The notes below the pieces were generated by a model. That model did not search any database, was not told the DNA's origin, and saw only the letters and a list, made by a program, of their open reading frames with translations. From Alishewanella metallidurans (lineage in GTDB: Bacteria; Pseudomonadota; Gammaproteobacteria; Enterobacterales; Alteromonadaceae), in contig NZ_JALAHQ010000003.1 of assembly GCF_036983985.1 (NCBI RefSeq), positions 62,001-126,000 on the forward strand: DNA of 64,000 nucleotides, given 5' to 3'. Position numbers and translations under genes: made by a program. This document shows positions 1 through 8,643 of the stretch, one piece after another. Each line of letters starts with the position of its first letter. The stretch's first letter is position 1.

Positions 1-619
1 GCGTTACCGTATAGCTATCTGAATAAAAGCGTTGGCGTTCAGCACTGGTAAAACTACTTACCTGATAGCCTTCAATTAGTCGTAGCGTAAGCACACTATT
101 AATTTGCGGGCGCAGCGCTTGCGGTAAACTTAAGCGTGGCAAGTTGCTTACCATTGCTGCTGGCAATATATCGTTGGCTTGTAACTTATTACCATTTAAA
201 CCGCCAATGCTTTCGCGTAATACAGTAGAGCTACTATTAAACTGCAGCTTAATATTAAAACCACCGGCTACGGCGACATAGACTCTTAAACCTTTAGTAA
301 CCATGCCCAACTTGATAATGTCGCCTGACTTAACTTGGTGTACAGTCCATAATTGTAGCGGGCTATCATTAATACTCAGTGCTAGCTCGGCGCCAGTAAC
401 AACAATGTAGCTAGTGCAATTAGCCTGTAGCTGTAAACCACCAACACTGCATTCAATTAATGTGGCGTTTGTCGGATTACCGAGTAAATAATTAGCCCAA
501 GCCGCGGATGTGGTATCCATTGAGCCACCGCTAGTTAAACCTAGCGCGCCTTGGCCAAAACGTCCTTGATCTTGCAGTAAGCTAAGTATGCCCGGCGCAA
601 TAACACTAAAACTACTCAT
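1..619 (-). CDS. pxpC: 5-oxoprolinase subunit C (partial, C-terminus beyond the window)
   Basis: Third subunit of the ATP-dependent PxpABC 5-oxoprolinase, which opens 5-oxo-L-proline (pyroglutamate) to L-glutamate in the cytoplasm; the family is also called biotin-dependent carboxyltransferase-like or KipA. The translation begins MSSFSVIAPGILSLLQDQGR and continues with GLTSGGSMDTTSAAWANYLL, typical of the KipA/PxpC N-terminus, and later has RLIEGYQVSSFTSAERQRFY. The ATG at 619 overlaps the pxpB stop by four bases (ATGA), so the subunits are translationally coupled. About 206 residues are visible of a usual ~300; the gene runs off the left edge. No defect is seen in the visible part. Confidence 0.93.
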   Translation of the reverse strand, partial: MSSFSVIAPGILSLLQDQGRFGQGALGLTSGGSMDTTSAAWANYLLGNPTNATLIECSVGGLQLQANCTSYIVVTGAELALSINDSPLQLWTVHQVKSGDIIKLGMVTKGLRVYVAVAGGFNIKLQFNSSSTVLRESIGGLNGNKLQANDILPAAMVSNLPRLSLPQALRPQINSVLTLRLIEGYQVSSFTSAERQRFYSDSYTVT

Positions 620-1308
620 AATTCACCGCCAAGGCGCAAAAATTCACTTTTATCAATGGCAACAAAGCGTACCTCATCGCCTACTGTAACTGGCATTATG
701 GGGGTAGCGTCGGGGTTAAACATTCTCGTTGGGCACAAGCCAATTAAATTCCAACCACCCGGCGATGCTGCCGGATAGATGGCTGTTTGACGATCGGCAA
801 TAGCAACTGCACCGCGAGGTACCTTTGCGCGAGGCGTGGCTAGGCGTGGCATTTGTAATAGTGGGTCTACTTCGCCTAAATACGCAAAACCTGGGGCAAA
901 ACCTATGGCATATACGCGATAACTAATCGCCTGATGGCGCCGTATTACTTCGGCAATGCTGATGTTTTTACTGCTAGCAATAAGTGCTAAATCTGGCCCG
1001 CTTTCCGTGCTGTAATAAACCGGTAGTTCAACCAGTTTGCCGGTTTGCTGTTGCTGAGTAGACAGCTGTGTTAAGCATTGCTTTAGCTGAATTTTTACTT
1101 GGTTTAAATCAGTTTTAAACGGGTTAAATACAATAAGTACAGACGCATAAGATGGTAGTAAGTCGACTAATGATTCGCCAAGCTCCGCGCGTATTAGTGC
1201 ACAGGCGTGCTGCACCGTGGCCGAAATAACCGGGTCGATACGCTGCGCAAAATACAGCATTAACGCATTTTCACCGGCTGGCGTTAGGCTGTATTGCAGT
1301 TGATTCAT
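616..1308 (-). CDS. pxpB: 5-oxoprolinase subunit B
   Basis: Second subunit of PxpABC (KipI/AHS1 family, cyclophilin-like fold), 230 aa, full length for the family. Recognisable segments are the N-terminal LTPAGENALMLYFAQRIDP, YAIGFAPGFAYLGEVDP in the middle, the RATPRAKVPRGAVAIA-type stretch (here LATPRAKVPRGAVAIADRQT), and the C-terminal YPAASPGGWNLIGLCPTRMF. It overlaps pxpA upstream and pxpC downstream by four bases each, so the three subunits form one tight operon. In Bacillus the same fold was first described as the KipI kinase inhibitor. The A-B-C gene order here supports the oxoprolinase role. Confidence 0.95.
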   Translation of the reverse strand: MNQLQYSLTPAGENALMLYFAQRIDPVISATVQHACALIRAELGESLVDLLPSYASVLIVFNPFKTDLNQVKIQLKQCLTQLSTQQQQTGKLVELPVYYSTESGPDLALIASSKNISIAEVIRRHQAISYRVYAIGFAPGFAYLGEVDPLLQMPRLATPRAKVPRGAVAIADRQTAIYPAASPGGWNLIGLCPTRMFNPDATPIMPVTVGDEVRFVAIDKSEFLRLGGEL

Positions 1309-2030
1309 GCTAATAGCGTCCGAATTTTTTCTATCTGTGCGACAGCGATCTTATTATCGCCATGCACGCATAAGGTATCAGCGCTAAGCGCAAGTGTGTT
1401 GCCAGACTCTGTGGTTACTGTGCCGTGTTGTATCAATTGGCGAACCTGTGCCAGCATCTCTTCTTCGTGTAATACCGCACCGGCTTGGCTGCGGAGGGCT
1501 AGTGTGCCGGCATCGGTATAGCGGCGATCGGCAAAGGCTTCAAACAATAAAGTTACGCCTTTTGCTGCGGCCAGTTCGCGGTAATGTTGCTGCTGCGTAG
1601 TGGCTAATATCATTAGTTTAAGTGGCTGGTAGTAGCCAGTAACGGCGTCAAGCACTGCAGCAAATACTGCTGGTTTGCTCATCATATCGTTATATAACGC
1701 GCCATGGGGTTTAACATAACTTAAGCTTAAACCGTTGCTGCGTGCCATACCGTCTAAAGCGGCAATTTGGTAGTGTATACAGTTAACAATTTCTTGGTGA
1801 GACAACGCCATACTGCGGCGGCCAAAGCCCTGTAAATCTGGGTAAGATGGATGTGCACCAATGGCAACGCCATATTGCTTCGCCAAATTAAGCGTATGCG
1901 CCATTACATCGGCATCACCAGCATGAAAGCCGCAGGCGATATTGGCCATATCAATATGCGGCATTACCGCAACATCCAACCCCATTTGCCAGCTACCAAA
2001 GCTTTCGCCCAAATCACAATTGAGTTTCAT
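1305..2030 (-). CDS. pxpA: 5-oxoprolinase subunit A (LamB/YcsF family)
   Basis: First gene of the pxpABC operon, 241 aa. It carries the family hallmarks MKLNCDLGESFGSW at the start, IDMANIACGFHAGDADVM near residue 30, GAHPSYPDLQGFGRRSM near residue 60 and YVKPHGALYN near residue 105. The LamB/YcsF proteins are TIM-barrel-like and act with PxpB and PxpC in ATP-dependent cleavage of 5-oxoproline. Length and N-terminus match the family, so the ATG at 2030 is the start. It faces away from the oxygenase gene at 2286; the 255-base gap must hold both promoters. Confidence 0.96.
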   Translation of the reverse strand: MKLNCDLGESFGSWQMGLDVAVMPHIDMANIACGFHAGDADVMAHTLNLAKQYGVAIGAHPSYPDLQGFGRRSMALSHQEIVNCIHYQIAALDGMARSNGLSLSYVKPHGALYNDMMSKPAVFAAVLDAVTGYYQPLKLMILATTQQQHYRELAAAKGVTLLFEAFADRRYTDAGTLALRSQAGAVLHEEEMLAQVRQLIQHGTVTTESGNTLALSADTLCVHGDNKIAVAQIEKIRTLLA

Positions 2031-2285
2031 GGTTTATCCCGAACCGTACCGCTGAGTGTTAACAGTGTGCGATAGCCTAGAAATGAAGTCTAGTCAGATG
2101 TGGCGCACCGTCATTGTATTTTATCGCAAAGCTTAGCAAGCTAACAATAACACCCAAATTAAAGATGTCTAGATATTAAGATGGCTTGTTATTTCCGTTT
2201 GGTATATCAAATGGTTATTTGGTCGTTTTCTAATATGTGTAACAGCCTAAAATAGCCGCAAATACGCTTTATTGTTAGGTGAATA

Positions 2286-3293
2286 ATGACTTCGTTACAG
2301 CTTCCGGTGTTGGACATCAGCCTATTGCATGGCAATGCGGTGTCACGGCAACATTTTTTACAGCAGCTGGCAGTGGCTGCGCGCGATATTGGCTTTTTCT
2401 ATTTGACTGGCCATGGTATTTCTACTGGGCAACAACAGCAAATTTTGCAATTGGCGCGCCAGTTTTTTGCCTTGCCAGAGCCTGAAAAGCAGGCCGTGAG
2501 CATGGTTAATTCTGCGCACTTTCGTGGTTACACTCAGGTGGGCGGCGAGCTAACGCAGGGGCGAGTTGATCAACGAGAACAGTTTGATATTATGCGTGAA
2601 CAAACCGCGCTTGCACTAAACTCAGCTATGCCAGCATGGCAGGGCTTAGTTGGGCCAAACCAATGGCCCGCCGCGCTACCTTTAATGCAAACGGCTTTAT
2701 TGCAGTGGCAGCAACAGCTTTCTGAGCTTAGCGTAACTTTACTCAGTGCTTTTGCTCAAGTGTTACAGCAACCAGCAACAGCGTTTGCTAACACACTTCA
2801 AGATGGCGCTTATACGCATATGAAGCTGATCCGTTACCCGGGGACTAGTGCGGTGGCGCAGCAAGGTGTTGGAGCGCATAAAGACCCAGGCTATTTAACC
2901 TTGGTCTTGCAAGATCAGCATTCAGGGCTGGAGGTATTAACCGATAATGGTTGGGTTGATGCGGCGCCGTTAGCGGGTGCTTTTGTTGTAAATATAGGTG
3001 AACTATTAGAGTTGGCATCTAACGGTTATTTAAAGGCGACACTACATCGTGTTGTTAGCCCGCCGAAAGGCATTGAGCGTTTTTCTTGTGCGTTTTTTAT
3101 GGCGGCACAGCTTGATGCCACAGTACCATTATTAAATTTACCGGCCGAGCTTGCGGCACAAGCAAAGGGCCCTGCTAGTGATCCAAACAATCCGTTATTT
3201 TATCAAGTAGGTGAAAATGTGTTAAAAGGACGCTTACGCTCACACCCTGATGTGGCACGGAAGCATTATGCAGCGTTAACCCAGGTAGTATAA
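2286..3293 (+). CDS. Isopenicillin N synthase-like 2-oxoglutarate/Fe(II) oxygenase
   Basis: 335 aa member of the 2OG-Fe(II) dioxygenase superfamily of the isopenicillin N synthase/plant flavonoid-oxygenase type. The N-terminal DIOX_N part includes ARDIGFFYLTGHGI; the catalytic jelly roll has the iron ligands in GVGAHKDPGYLTL (HxD) and in ATLHRVVSPPKGIERFS (distal His), with the RxS 2-oxoglutarate clamp in RFS. The start is supported by AGGTGA upstream. It is followed after 12 bases by a Cys/Met PLP lyase and probably cotranscribed with it. The substrate cannot be read from sequence; bacterial relatives act on small molecules. Family call is firm, function open. Confidence 0.9.
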   Translation: MTSLQLPVLDISLLHGNAVSRQHFLQQLAVAARDIGFFYLTGHGISTGQQQQILQLARQFFALPEPEKQAVSMVNSAHFRGYTQVGGELTQGRVDQREQFDIMREQTALALNSAMPAWQGLVGPNQWPAALPLMQTALLQWQQQLSELSVTLLSAFAQVLQQPATAFANTLQDGAYTHMKLIRYPGTSAVAQQGVGAHKDPGYLTLVLQDQHSGLEVLTDNGWVDAAPLAGAFVVNIGELLELASNGYLKATLHRVVSPPKGIERFSCAFFMAAQLDATVPLLNLPAELAAQAKGPASDPNNPLFYQVGENVLKGRLRSHPDVARKHYAALTQVV

Positions 3294-3305
3294 AGGAGCC
3301 AACCA

Positions 3306-4466
3306 ATGAAATTTAAAACCCAGCTATTACATAGTAATGGCGGTGCAGACGCGCAAACTGGCGCCCTAACCACACCTATTTATCAAAGCAGCACCTTTAC
3401 TTATGGCACTGCCGCAGAAGGAAAAGCCCGCTTTGCCGGTGAGCAACCGGGCTTTATTTATAGCCGAATGGGTAATCCAACGGTGCAGGCCTTAGAGCAA
3501 CAATTAGCGAGATTAGAAGGTGCTGATGAAGCACTGGTTGTCGCCAGTGGCATGGCCGCGGTAAGTAGCATATTTTACGCTTTAGTGAGCCAAGGCGATG
3601 AAGTTGCCTTTATTGATCCGGTGTACGGCGGCACAGCGGCATTTTTAGTTAATACGCTAACTCGTGCAGGTATTAAGGTAACGCGCTATCAAAGTGATGA
3701 CGAATTAGTGGCAAATATCAGCCTCGCGACTAAATTGGTGTTATTTGAACCCATAACTAATCCTAATTTACGCGTTAGTGATTATCGTAAAATTAAAATC
3801 GCTGCGGCAAAAGTGGGTGCTATTACGGTATGTGATAATACGTTTTTAACGCCGTATTTGTTTAAACCGCTTGAACATGGCATTGATATTGTAATGCACA
3901 GTGGTACTAAGTACTTAAGTGGCCATGGCGATATTATTGCCGGCGTAGTGGCGGGGCGGCGCGAGCTAATGCAACCTATTCGTACTATTGCGTTAAAGCA
4001 TATTGGTGCACCTATTGGCCCTCAAGAGGCGTATTTGTTGCAGCGCGGCATGCGTACTTTAGCACTGCGTATGGATGCGCACTTAGCTGGAGCTACCGAA
4101 GTGGCCACGTACTTAGCACAGCACCCTAAGGTTAATAAGGTAATGTTTCCCGGTTTAACCAGTGATGTTGGTCATAAAATACTTGCTGAAACGGTTGGCG
4201 CTTTTGGTGGCATGATTAGCATTGAGCTGGCCGGCGGGTTTAGCCGCGCGGCGCAGTTTTTAGACAAATTGCAGTTATTTACCCAAGCGGTAAGTCTAGG
4301 TGATTTAGAAAGTTTGGCTTGTCATCCTGCGAGCACTACCCATGCGGCGATGGACCAAGCTAGCCGCCTTGCTGCTGGCGTTAGTGACGATTTAATTCGC
4401 TTTAGCATTGGCGTGGAAGACCCAGCAGATTTAATTGCTGATTTACAACAAGCCTTAGAGAATTAA
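3306..4466 (+). CDS. Trans-sulfuration PLP enzyme (cystathionine gamma-lyase / methionine gamma-lyase type)
   Basis: 386 aa Cys/Met-metabolism PLP-dependent lyase, full length. It has TTPIYQSSTFTYGT near the N-terminus, YSRMGNPTVQALEQQLA (PLP phosphate contact), CDNTFLTPYLFKPLEHG, and the Schiff-base lysine in MHSGTKYLSGHGD. The C-terminal SLGDLESLACHPASTTHAAM is shared by gamma-lyases and gamma-synthases. These enzymes cleave or form C-S bonds of cystathionine, cysteine or methionine. Exact specificity (gamma-lyase, MetB-like synthase or methionine gamma-lyase) is not decided here. It has a clean AGGAG site and follows the oxygenase by 12 bases, suggesting a shared transcript. Confidence 0.9.
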   Translation: MKFKTQLLHSNGGADAQTGALTTPIYQSSTFTYGTAAEGKARFAGEQPGFIYSRMGNPTVQALEQQLARLEGADEALVVASGMAAVSSIFYALVSQGDEVAFIDPVYGGTAAFLVNTLTRAGIKVTRYQSDDELVANISLATKLVLFEPITNPNLRVSDYRKIKIAAAKVGAITVCDNTFLTPYLFKPLEHGIDIVMHSGTKYLSGHGDIIAGVVAGRRELMQPIRTIALKHIGAPIGPQEAYLLQRGMRTLALRMDAHLAGATEVATYLAQHPKVNKVMFPGLTSDVGHKILAETVGAFGGMISIELAGGFSRAAQFLDKLQLFTQAVSLGDLESLACHPASTTHAAMDQASRLAAGVSDDLIRFSIGVEDPADLIADLQQALEN

Positions 4467-4471
4467 GCGTA

Positions 4472-5257
4472 TTAGAATACCGACAGTTTACTATTAGGTA
4501 AGTCGGTAACTAACATATACCCAGGGCTGTGGCTAATGCAGATGTCTAATTTTGCATTAGCTATCGCCACTTGTGGTGTTACGCCACAGGCCCAGAATAC
4601 CGGCACTTCACCGGTTTTTATTGTTACTGCATCGCCAAAGTCGGGTTTATTAATATCGCTAATACCAATAGCAGCAGGATCGCCAAAATGCACCGGTGCA
4701 CCGTGCACTTGCGGAAAGCGTGAGCAGATTTGAATAGCACGAATGGCGTCGGCTGGTCGCATCGGCCGCATACTTACCACCATACCGCCAGAAAATACGC
4801 CGGCAGGTTCACAAGCAATAGTTGTGCGATACATTGGCACGTTAACTTGCTCGGTAATATTACGAATTTCTAAGCCATCGGCAATTAATGCTTCTTCAAA
4901 TGAAAACGAACAGCCAATTAAAAAGCTAACAAAATCATCCTGCCAATACGCTTTAATATCGTTAACCTCGGCAACCAGTTTGCCTTGTTTAAACACCTTA
5001 TATTTAGGGATGTCGGTGCGAATATCCAGATCGGCGGCTAATTGTGGCATATCAACCGCACCGGGTGTGGCCGACATGGCTAACAGCGGGCAAGGCTTAG
5101 GGTTAAAATGACAAAACTGTAAAAAGTCAGCCGCATACTGTTTCGGCATTATGGCCAAATTGGCTTGCACGAAGCCCGGCGCTTGGCCCGAGGTATTACG
5201 ATTAAAGCTGCCTGCACGTATTTGCTGGCGCAATTGAAAAGGGGTAAGCACTGACAT
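4472..5257 (-). CDS. DUF1445 putative hydro-lyase / D-glutamate cyclase-like protein (YcsI family)
   Basis: 261 aa member of the UPF0317/DUF1445 family, annotated as putative hydro-lyase. It shows FNRNTSGQAPGFVQANLAI near residue 18, SFLIGCSFSFEEALI in the middle, and VHFGDPAAIGI and WACGVTPQVA toward the C-terminus. The Bacillus homologue ycsI lies in the ycsF-kipI-kipA (pxp) locus, and a eukaryotic relative carries D-glutamate cyclase activity giving 5-oxo-D-proline. It stands convergent to the PLP lyase, 4 bases apart, and ~2.4 kb from pxpABC, so a role in 5-oxoproline/glutamate metabolism is plausible but inferred. The stereochemistry (D versus the L-form handled by PxpABC) remains an open point. 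Confidence 0.85.
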   Translation of the reverse strand: MSVLTPFQLRQQIRAGSFNRNTSGQAPGFVQANLAIMPKQYAADFLQFCHFNPKPCPLLAMSATPGAVDMPQLAADLDIRTDIPKYKVFKQGKLVAEVNDIKAYWQDDFVSFLIGCSFSFEEALIADGLEIRNITEQVNVPMYRTTIACEPAGVFSGGMVVSMRPMRPADAIRAIQICSRFPQVHGAPVHFGDPAAIGISDINKPDFGDAVTIKTGEVPVFWACGVTPQVAIANAKLDICISHSPGYMLVTDLPNSKLSVF

Positions 5258-5288
5258 AATAAGCTCCGAACAGACAATGAATAGGCAA

Positions 5289-5308
5289 AGCTATACTCGG
5301 GTATAGCT
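5289..5308 (-). terminator. Hairpin after recG
   Basis: Perfect 8-bp stem AGCTATAC / GTATAGCT around a TCGG tetraloop, located between the recG stop and the start of the DUF1445 gene on the minus strand. It is followed by only a weak T run, so it may be a terminator or an attenuating hairpin. Confidence 0.45.
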
Positions 5309-5318
5309 CAAGTAATTA

Positions 5319-7403
5319 TTAGGCGTTGCTGTATATCTCTTTGTTCGCTAACCAACGTTTAATTAGCTGTAAGCTGGCAGCCTGGTCTTGTTGCCATAAT
5401 TGCGTGGCAATTTGTTGCGCCGTAGGCAGTAGTTCAGCATCACGACTTAGATCGGCAATTTTAAACTGCAAAACGCCAGTCTGTCGGGTGCCAAGTAACT
5501 CGCCCGGGCCACGTATTTCTAAATCACGTTGCGCGATAACAAAACCATCATTGGAATCACGTAATACTGCTAACCTAGCTTGCGCCGTTTTTGATAATGG
5601 CGCGTGATATAGCAACACACAATGCGAAGCTGTGCTACCCCGACCTACGCGACCGCGTAGTTGATGTAATTGCGCCAACCCTAAGCGTTCGGGGTTTTCA
5701 ATAATCATTAAACTGGCGTTGGGTACGTCGACACCCACTTCTATTACCGTGGTTGCAACTAATAGATCTAATTCTGCATTACTAAACTGCTGCATAATAT
5801 TTTGTTTTTCAGCTGATTTTAGCCTGCCATGTACTAAACCAATTTTTAACTCGGGCAAGGCTAACTGCAAATTTTCTAGCGTATCTTCAGCGGCCTGACA
5901 TTGCAGCGTTTCCGACTCTTCTATGAGCGTACATACCCAATAGGCTTGACGCTGCTCACTAATAACAGCTTGGCGTACACGCGCAATAATATCGTCACGG
6001 CGGGTGTCGGGTATCGCCACTGTGGTTACTGGTGTTCTACCGGGGGGTAATTCATCAATAATTGACGTATCTAAATCGGCGTAGGCGGTCATGGCGAGTG
6101 TGCGAGGAATAGGCGTTGCGGTCATAACGAGCTGATGCGGATACACACCGGGTATGCCGCCTTTTTCGCGCAATGCTAAACGTTGATGCACGCCAAAGCG
6201 GTGTTGCTCATCAATAATAATCAATGTTAATGCTTTAAATTCAACTTGTTGCTGAAACAAAGCATGAGTGCCAACTACCATTTGCGCGCTACCATCGGCA
6301 ATAGCCGTTAGTGTGGTTTGCCGCGCTTTACCCTTAGTTTTACCGCCTAACCAAGCAACACTTATATTTAGTGGCACAAACCAGCGCGTAAAGTTTGCCG
6401 CATGCTGCTCTGCTAATAATTCAGTTGGTGCCATTAGTGCCACCTGATAACCATTACCAATGGCAGTTAATGCGGCAAGCGCGGCCACTAAGGTTTTACC
6501 TGAGCCAACATCGCCTTGCACCAAGCGCAGCATAGGTAAGCTTTGGCTTAAATCGTGGCGTATTTCCGCTGTTACTCTGCGCTGGGCATGAGTAGGAGCA
6601 AAAGGCAGTGCCGCTAAAAATTGCTGCTCTAACGCACTATCAGCCGATAGTGCGATACCGCGTTGTTGCTGGCTTTGGCTGCGTAATTTATACATACTCA
6701 ACTGCTGGGCAACCAGTTCTTCAATAATTAAACGTTGCTGCGCTGGGTGCTTGCCCAGTTCTAGCAGCTGTAAGCTGGCATCTGGCGGCGGTCGGTGAAT
6801 ATAATTAAGCGCTTCACTTAGTGACCAAGGTTGTTGCAATAGCTGCGCTGGTAAATATTCATCGGGTGGGCTTTGGTGTAAACGCTGTAGTGCTGCGTCG
6901 GTTAAATTGCGCCATGTGGCTTGGCGTAAACCTTCGGTAGTGGGGTAAATAGGCGTCAGAGTTTCGCTAACTTCAGCGATAAGTTCATCATTGTGCAGCC
7001 GATATTCTGGATGTAACATTTCTAAGCCACGCATACCCCGTTTGGCTTCACCAAAACAGCGTAGTAGCACGCCCGGTGTAACGGCGTTTTTTTGCGCGGC
7101 GCTAAAATGAAAAAAACGTAATGTGAGATAACCACTGCCGTCTTTAATTTTTACTAGCCAACTACGACGTTTACCAAATTGTATTTCGCTACTTACTACT
7201 TCTCCCAACACCGTGCCGTGCATCAGTGGCATTAAATCGGCAATAGCATATATACGGGTGCGATCTTCGTAACGCAATGGTAGGTGAAACAGAATATCTT
7301 GAATACTAAAGATCCCAAGCTTTTCAAGCCGTTCTGCCGCCTTGGCGCCGACACCTTTTATGCTGGAAATAGACTGATTAGCTAACGAGTTATGCGCGCT
7401 CAT
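5319..7403 (-). CDS. recG: ATP-dependent DNA helicase RecG
   Basis: 694 aa, full length. RecG is a cytoplasmic double-strand DNA translocase that remodels stalled forks and branched recombination intermediates. Visible parts are the N-terminal wedge domain beginning SISSIKGVGAKAAERLEKLG, Walker A in QGDVGSGKTLVAAL, the DEQHRFG helicase motif II, ATPIPRTLAMT (motif III) and the C-terminal QLHQLRGRVGRGS (motif VI). It overlaps the upstream solute-binding protein gene by one base (TAATG), so it is translated from the same minus-strand transcript. The position downstream of spoT matches many gammaproteobacteria, though here ridA and a binding protein sit where E. coli has trmH. Confidence 0.97.
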   Translation of the reverse strand: MSAHNSLANQSISSIKGVGAKAAERLEKLGIFSIQDILFHLPLRYEDRTRIYAIADLMPLMHGTVLGEVVSSEIQFGKRRSWLVKIKDGSGYLTLRFFHFSAAQKNAVTPGVLLRCFGEAKRGMRGLEMLHPEYRLHNDELIAEVSETLTPIYPTTEGLRQATWRNLTDAALQRLHQSPPDEYLPAQLLQQPWSLSEALNYIHRPPPDASLQLLELGKHPAQQRLIIEELVAQQLSMYKLRSQSQQQRGIALSADSALEQQFLAALPFAPTHAQRRVTAEIRHDLSQSLPMLRLVQGDVGSGKTLVAALAALTAIGNGYQVALMAPTELLAEQHAANFTRWFVPLNISVAWLGGKTKGKARQTTLTAIADGSAQMVVGTHALFQQQVEFKALTLIIIDEQHRFGVHQRLALREKGGIPGVYPHQLVMTATPIPRTLAMTAYADLDTSIIDELPPGRTPVTTVAIPDTRRDDIIARVRQAVISEQRQAYWVCTLIEESETLQCQAAEDTLENLQLALPELKIGLVHGRLKSAEKQNIMQQFSNAELDLLVATTVIEVGVDVPNASLMIIENPERLGLAQLHQLRGRVGRGSTASHCVLLYHAPLSKTAQARLAVLRDSNDGFVIAQRDLEIRGPGELLGTRQTGVLQFKIADLSRDAELLPTAQQIATQLWQQDQAASLQLIKRWLANKEIYSNA

Positions 7404-8239
7404 TAGGGAGCTGGGCTTTCCGTTGAGGTTAGTAAAGGTTGTATGAGTTTGGTGTCGTATAACCGAGTTACTGTGCCGTCTTTAATCATCGCGTTTAGAT
7501 GCTGGCGTAATTCATCTAACATAGCAACATGCTGGCTATTTCTTGACAAGCCAATATGAATGTAACCACTATTGCCACGGCTGAAATCTAACGGTGCTTT
7601 TTGAAAGCGGTAAGTGTAACCGGAAATGTTATTAATGGCGTCGGTGGTGCTAATTGTGGGTGAAATTATGGCATCAACCCGACCGCGTAATAATAGTTCT
7701 AACGCTGCTTCAATAGAGTCTACGTCGGTAACGTGTCTTGGATGTTGTTGTAAATAGGCCATGGTATCGGGGCTATATAAGTAGCTACGAATACGCACTA
7801 GGCTCATGTGGCGCAGTTGCTCAGTGGATTCAATAATGCGTTTATCGTCGTGACGCAAAAACAAGCTTTCAGGCACCGTTTGTCGGTAAGGCAACATATG
7901 TATGATGCGGTTACGTTCAGGGCTGTATCTTAGGTTAGACATTAAATCTACCTTACCCTCTGCCATTAAACGCAAACAGCGGGCACTGGCAGTGCGTGGT
8001 GTAAACGTGAGTTTAAAGCCAGCGCGGCTTGCTAGTTCGCGCATTAAATCAACGGAAAGCCCGTATGGTTCTGCAGTGTCTTCATAATTATGAAAACGCG
8101 AAAAGTGATCTAAGCACCATATTAGTTGCGGCTGTGCGGTATCTTCTCGTGGTAGCAATTCTTCAGCCCAAGCTGACGCGCCAGTTAACAAACTGGTTAG
8201 CAACAGCAGGCTGATGAAGAATTGCTTTAGCAAAGGCAT
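7403..8239 (-). CDS. Periplasmic amino-acid-type solute-binding protein (SBP_bac_3 family)
   Basis: 278 aa with an N-terminal signal peptide (MPLLKQFFISLLLLTSLLTG, cleavage near ASA-WA). The mature part resembles family 3 extracellular binding proteins: PYGLSVDLMRELASRAGFKL, FTPRTASARCLRLMAEGKVD and a C-terminal LNAMIKDGTVTRLYDT. No ABC permease or ATPase lies nearby; stand-alone proteins of this kind are common in Alteromonadales and often have unknown ligands. It is 6 bases from ridA and overlaps recG by one base, so it belongs to the spoT-ridA-recG transcription unit. The ligand cannot be inferred. Confidence 0.8.
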   Translation of the reverse strand: MPLLKQFFISLLLLTSLLTGASAWAEELLPREDTAQPQLIWCLDHFSRFHNYEDTAEPYGLSVDLMRELASRAGFKLTFTPRTASARCLRLMAEGKVDLMSNLRYSPERNRIIHMLPYRQTVPESLFLRHDDKRIIESTEQLRHMSLVRIRSYLYSPDTMAYLQQHPRHVTDVDSIEAALELLLRGRVDAIISPTISTTDAINNISGYTYRFQKAPLDFSRGNSGYIHIGLSRNSQHVAMLDELRQHLNAMIKDGTVTRLYDTKLIQPLLTSTESPAP

Positions 8240-8245
8240 GATAAA

Positions 8246-8638
8246 TTAATGTGTTGACGGTACTTCCATTACACCATCAATTTCTATTTGGCTGGCGCGA
8301 GGTAAAGCGGATACTTGTACTGCAGCGCGGGCTGGATAAGGCTCAGCAAAATACTGGCTCATAATTTCATTAACTACAGCAAACTGACCTAAATCAATAA
8401 GAAAAATATTTAGCTTAACCATATCGTTTAAGCTGCCACCAGCGGCTTCACATACGGCCGATAAGTTTTTGAATACTTGGTGGGTTTGCTGAGAAAAATC
8501 GTCAGACACCATTTGCATTGTGGCAGGCACTAAAGGAATTTGGCCTGACAAATACACGGTAGTACCAATTTTAACAGCCTGGCTGTATGTGCCAATGGCG
8601 GCCGGAGCATCGCTGGTACGTATAATTACTTTAGACAT
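8246..8638 (-). CDS. ridA: RidA/YjgF enamine/imine deaminase
   Basis: 130 aa RidA (YjgF/YER057c/UK114) family protein, full length. It hydrolyses reactive 2-aminoacrylate-type enamines/imines released by PLP dehydratases. Family features are APAAIGTYSQAVKIG at the start, VYLSGQIPLVPATMQM and the C-terminal PYPARAAVQVSALPRASQIEIDG with the conserved Arg and Glu. Its AAGGA site lies in the end of spoT, so the two are coupled. The spoT-ridA arrangement is also seen in Pseudomonas and other gammaproteobacteria. Confidence 0.95.
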   Translation of the reverse strand: MSKVIIRTSDAPAAIGTYSQAVKIGTTVYLSGQIPLVPATMQMVSDDFSQQTHQVFKNLSAVCEAAGGSLNDMVKLNIFLIDLGQFAVVNEIMSQYFAEPYPARAAVQVSALPRASQIEIDGVMEVPSTH

Positions 8639-8643
8639 CTTAG

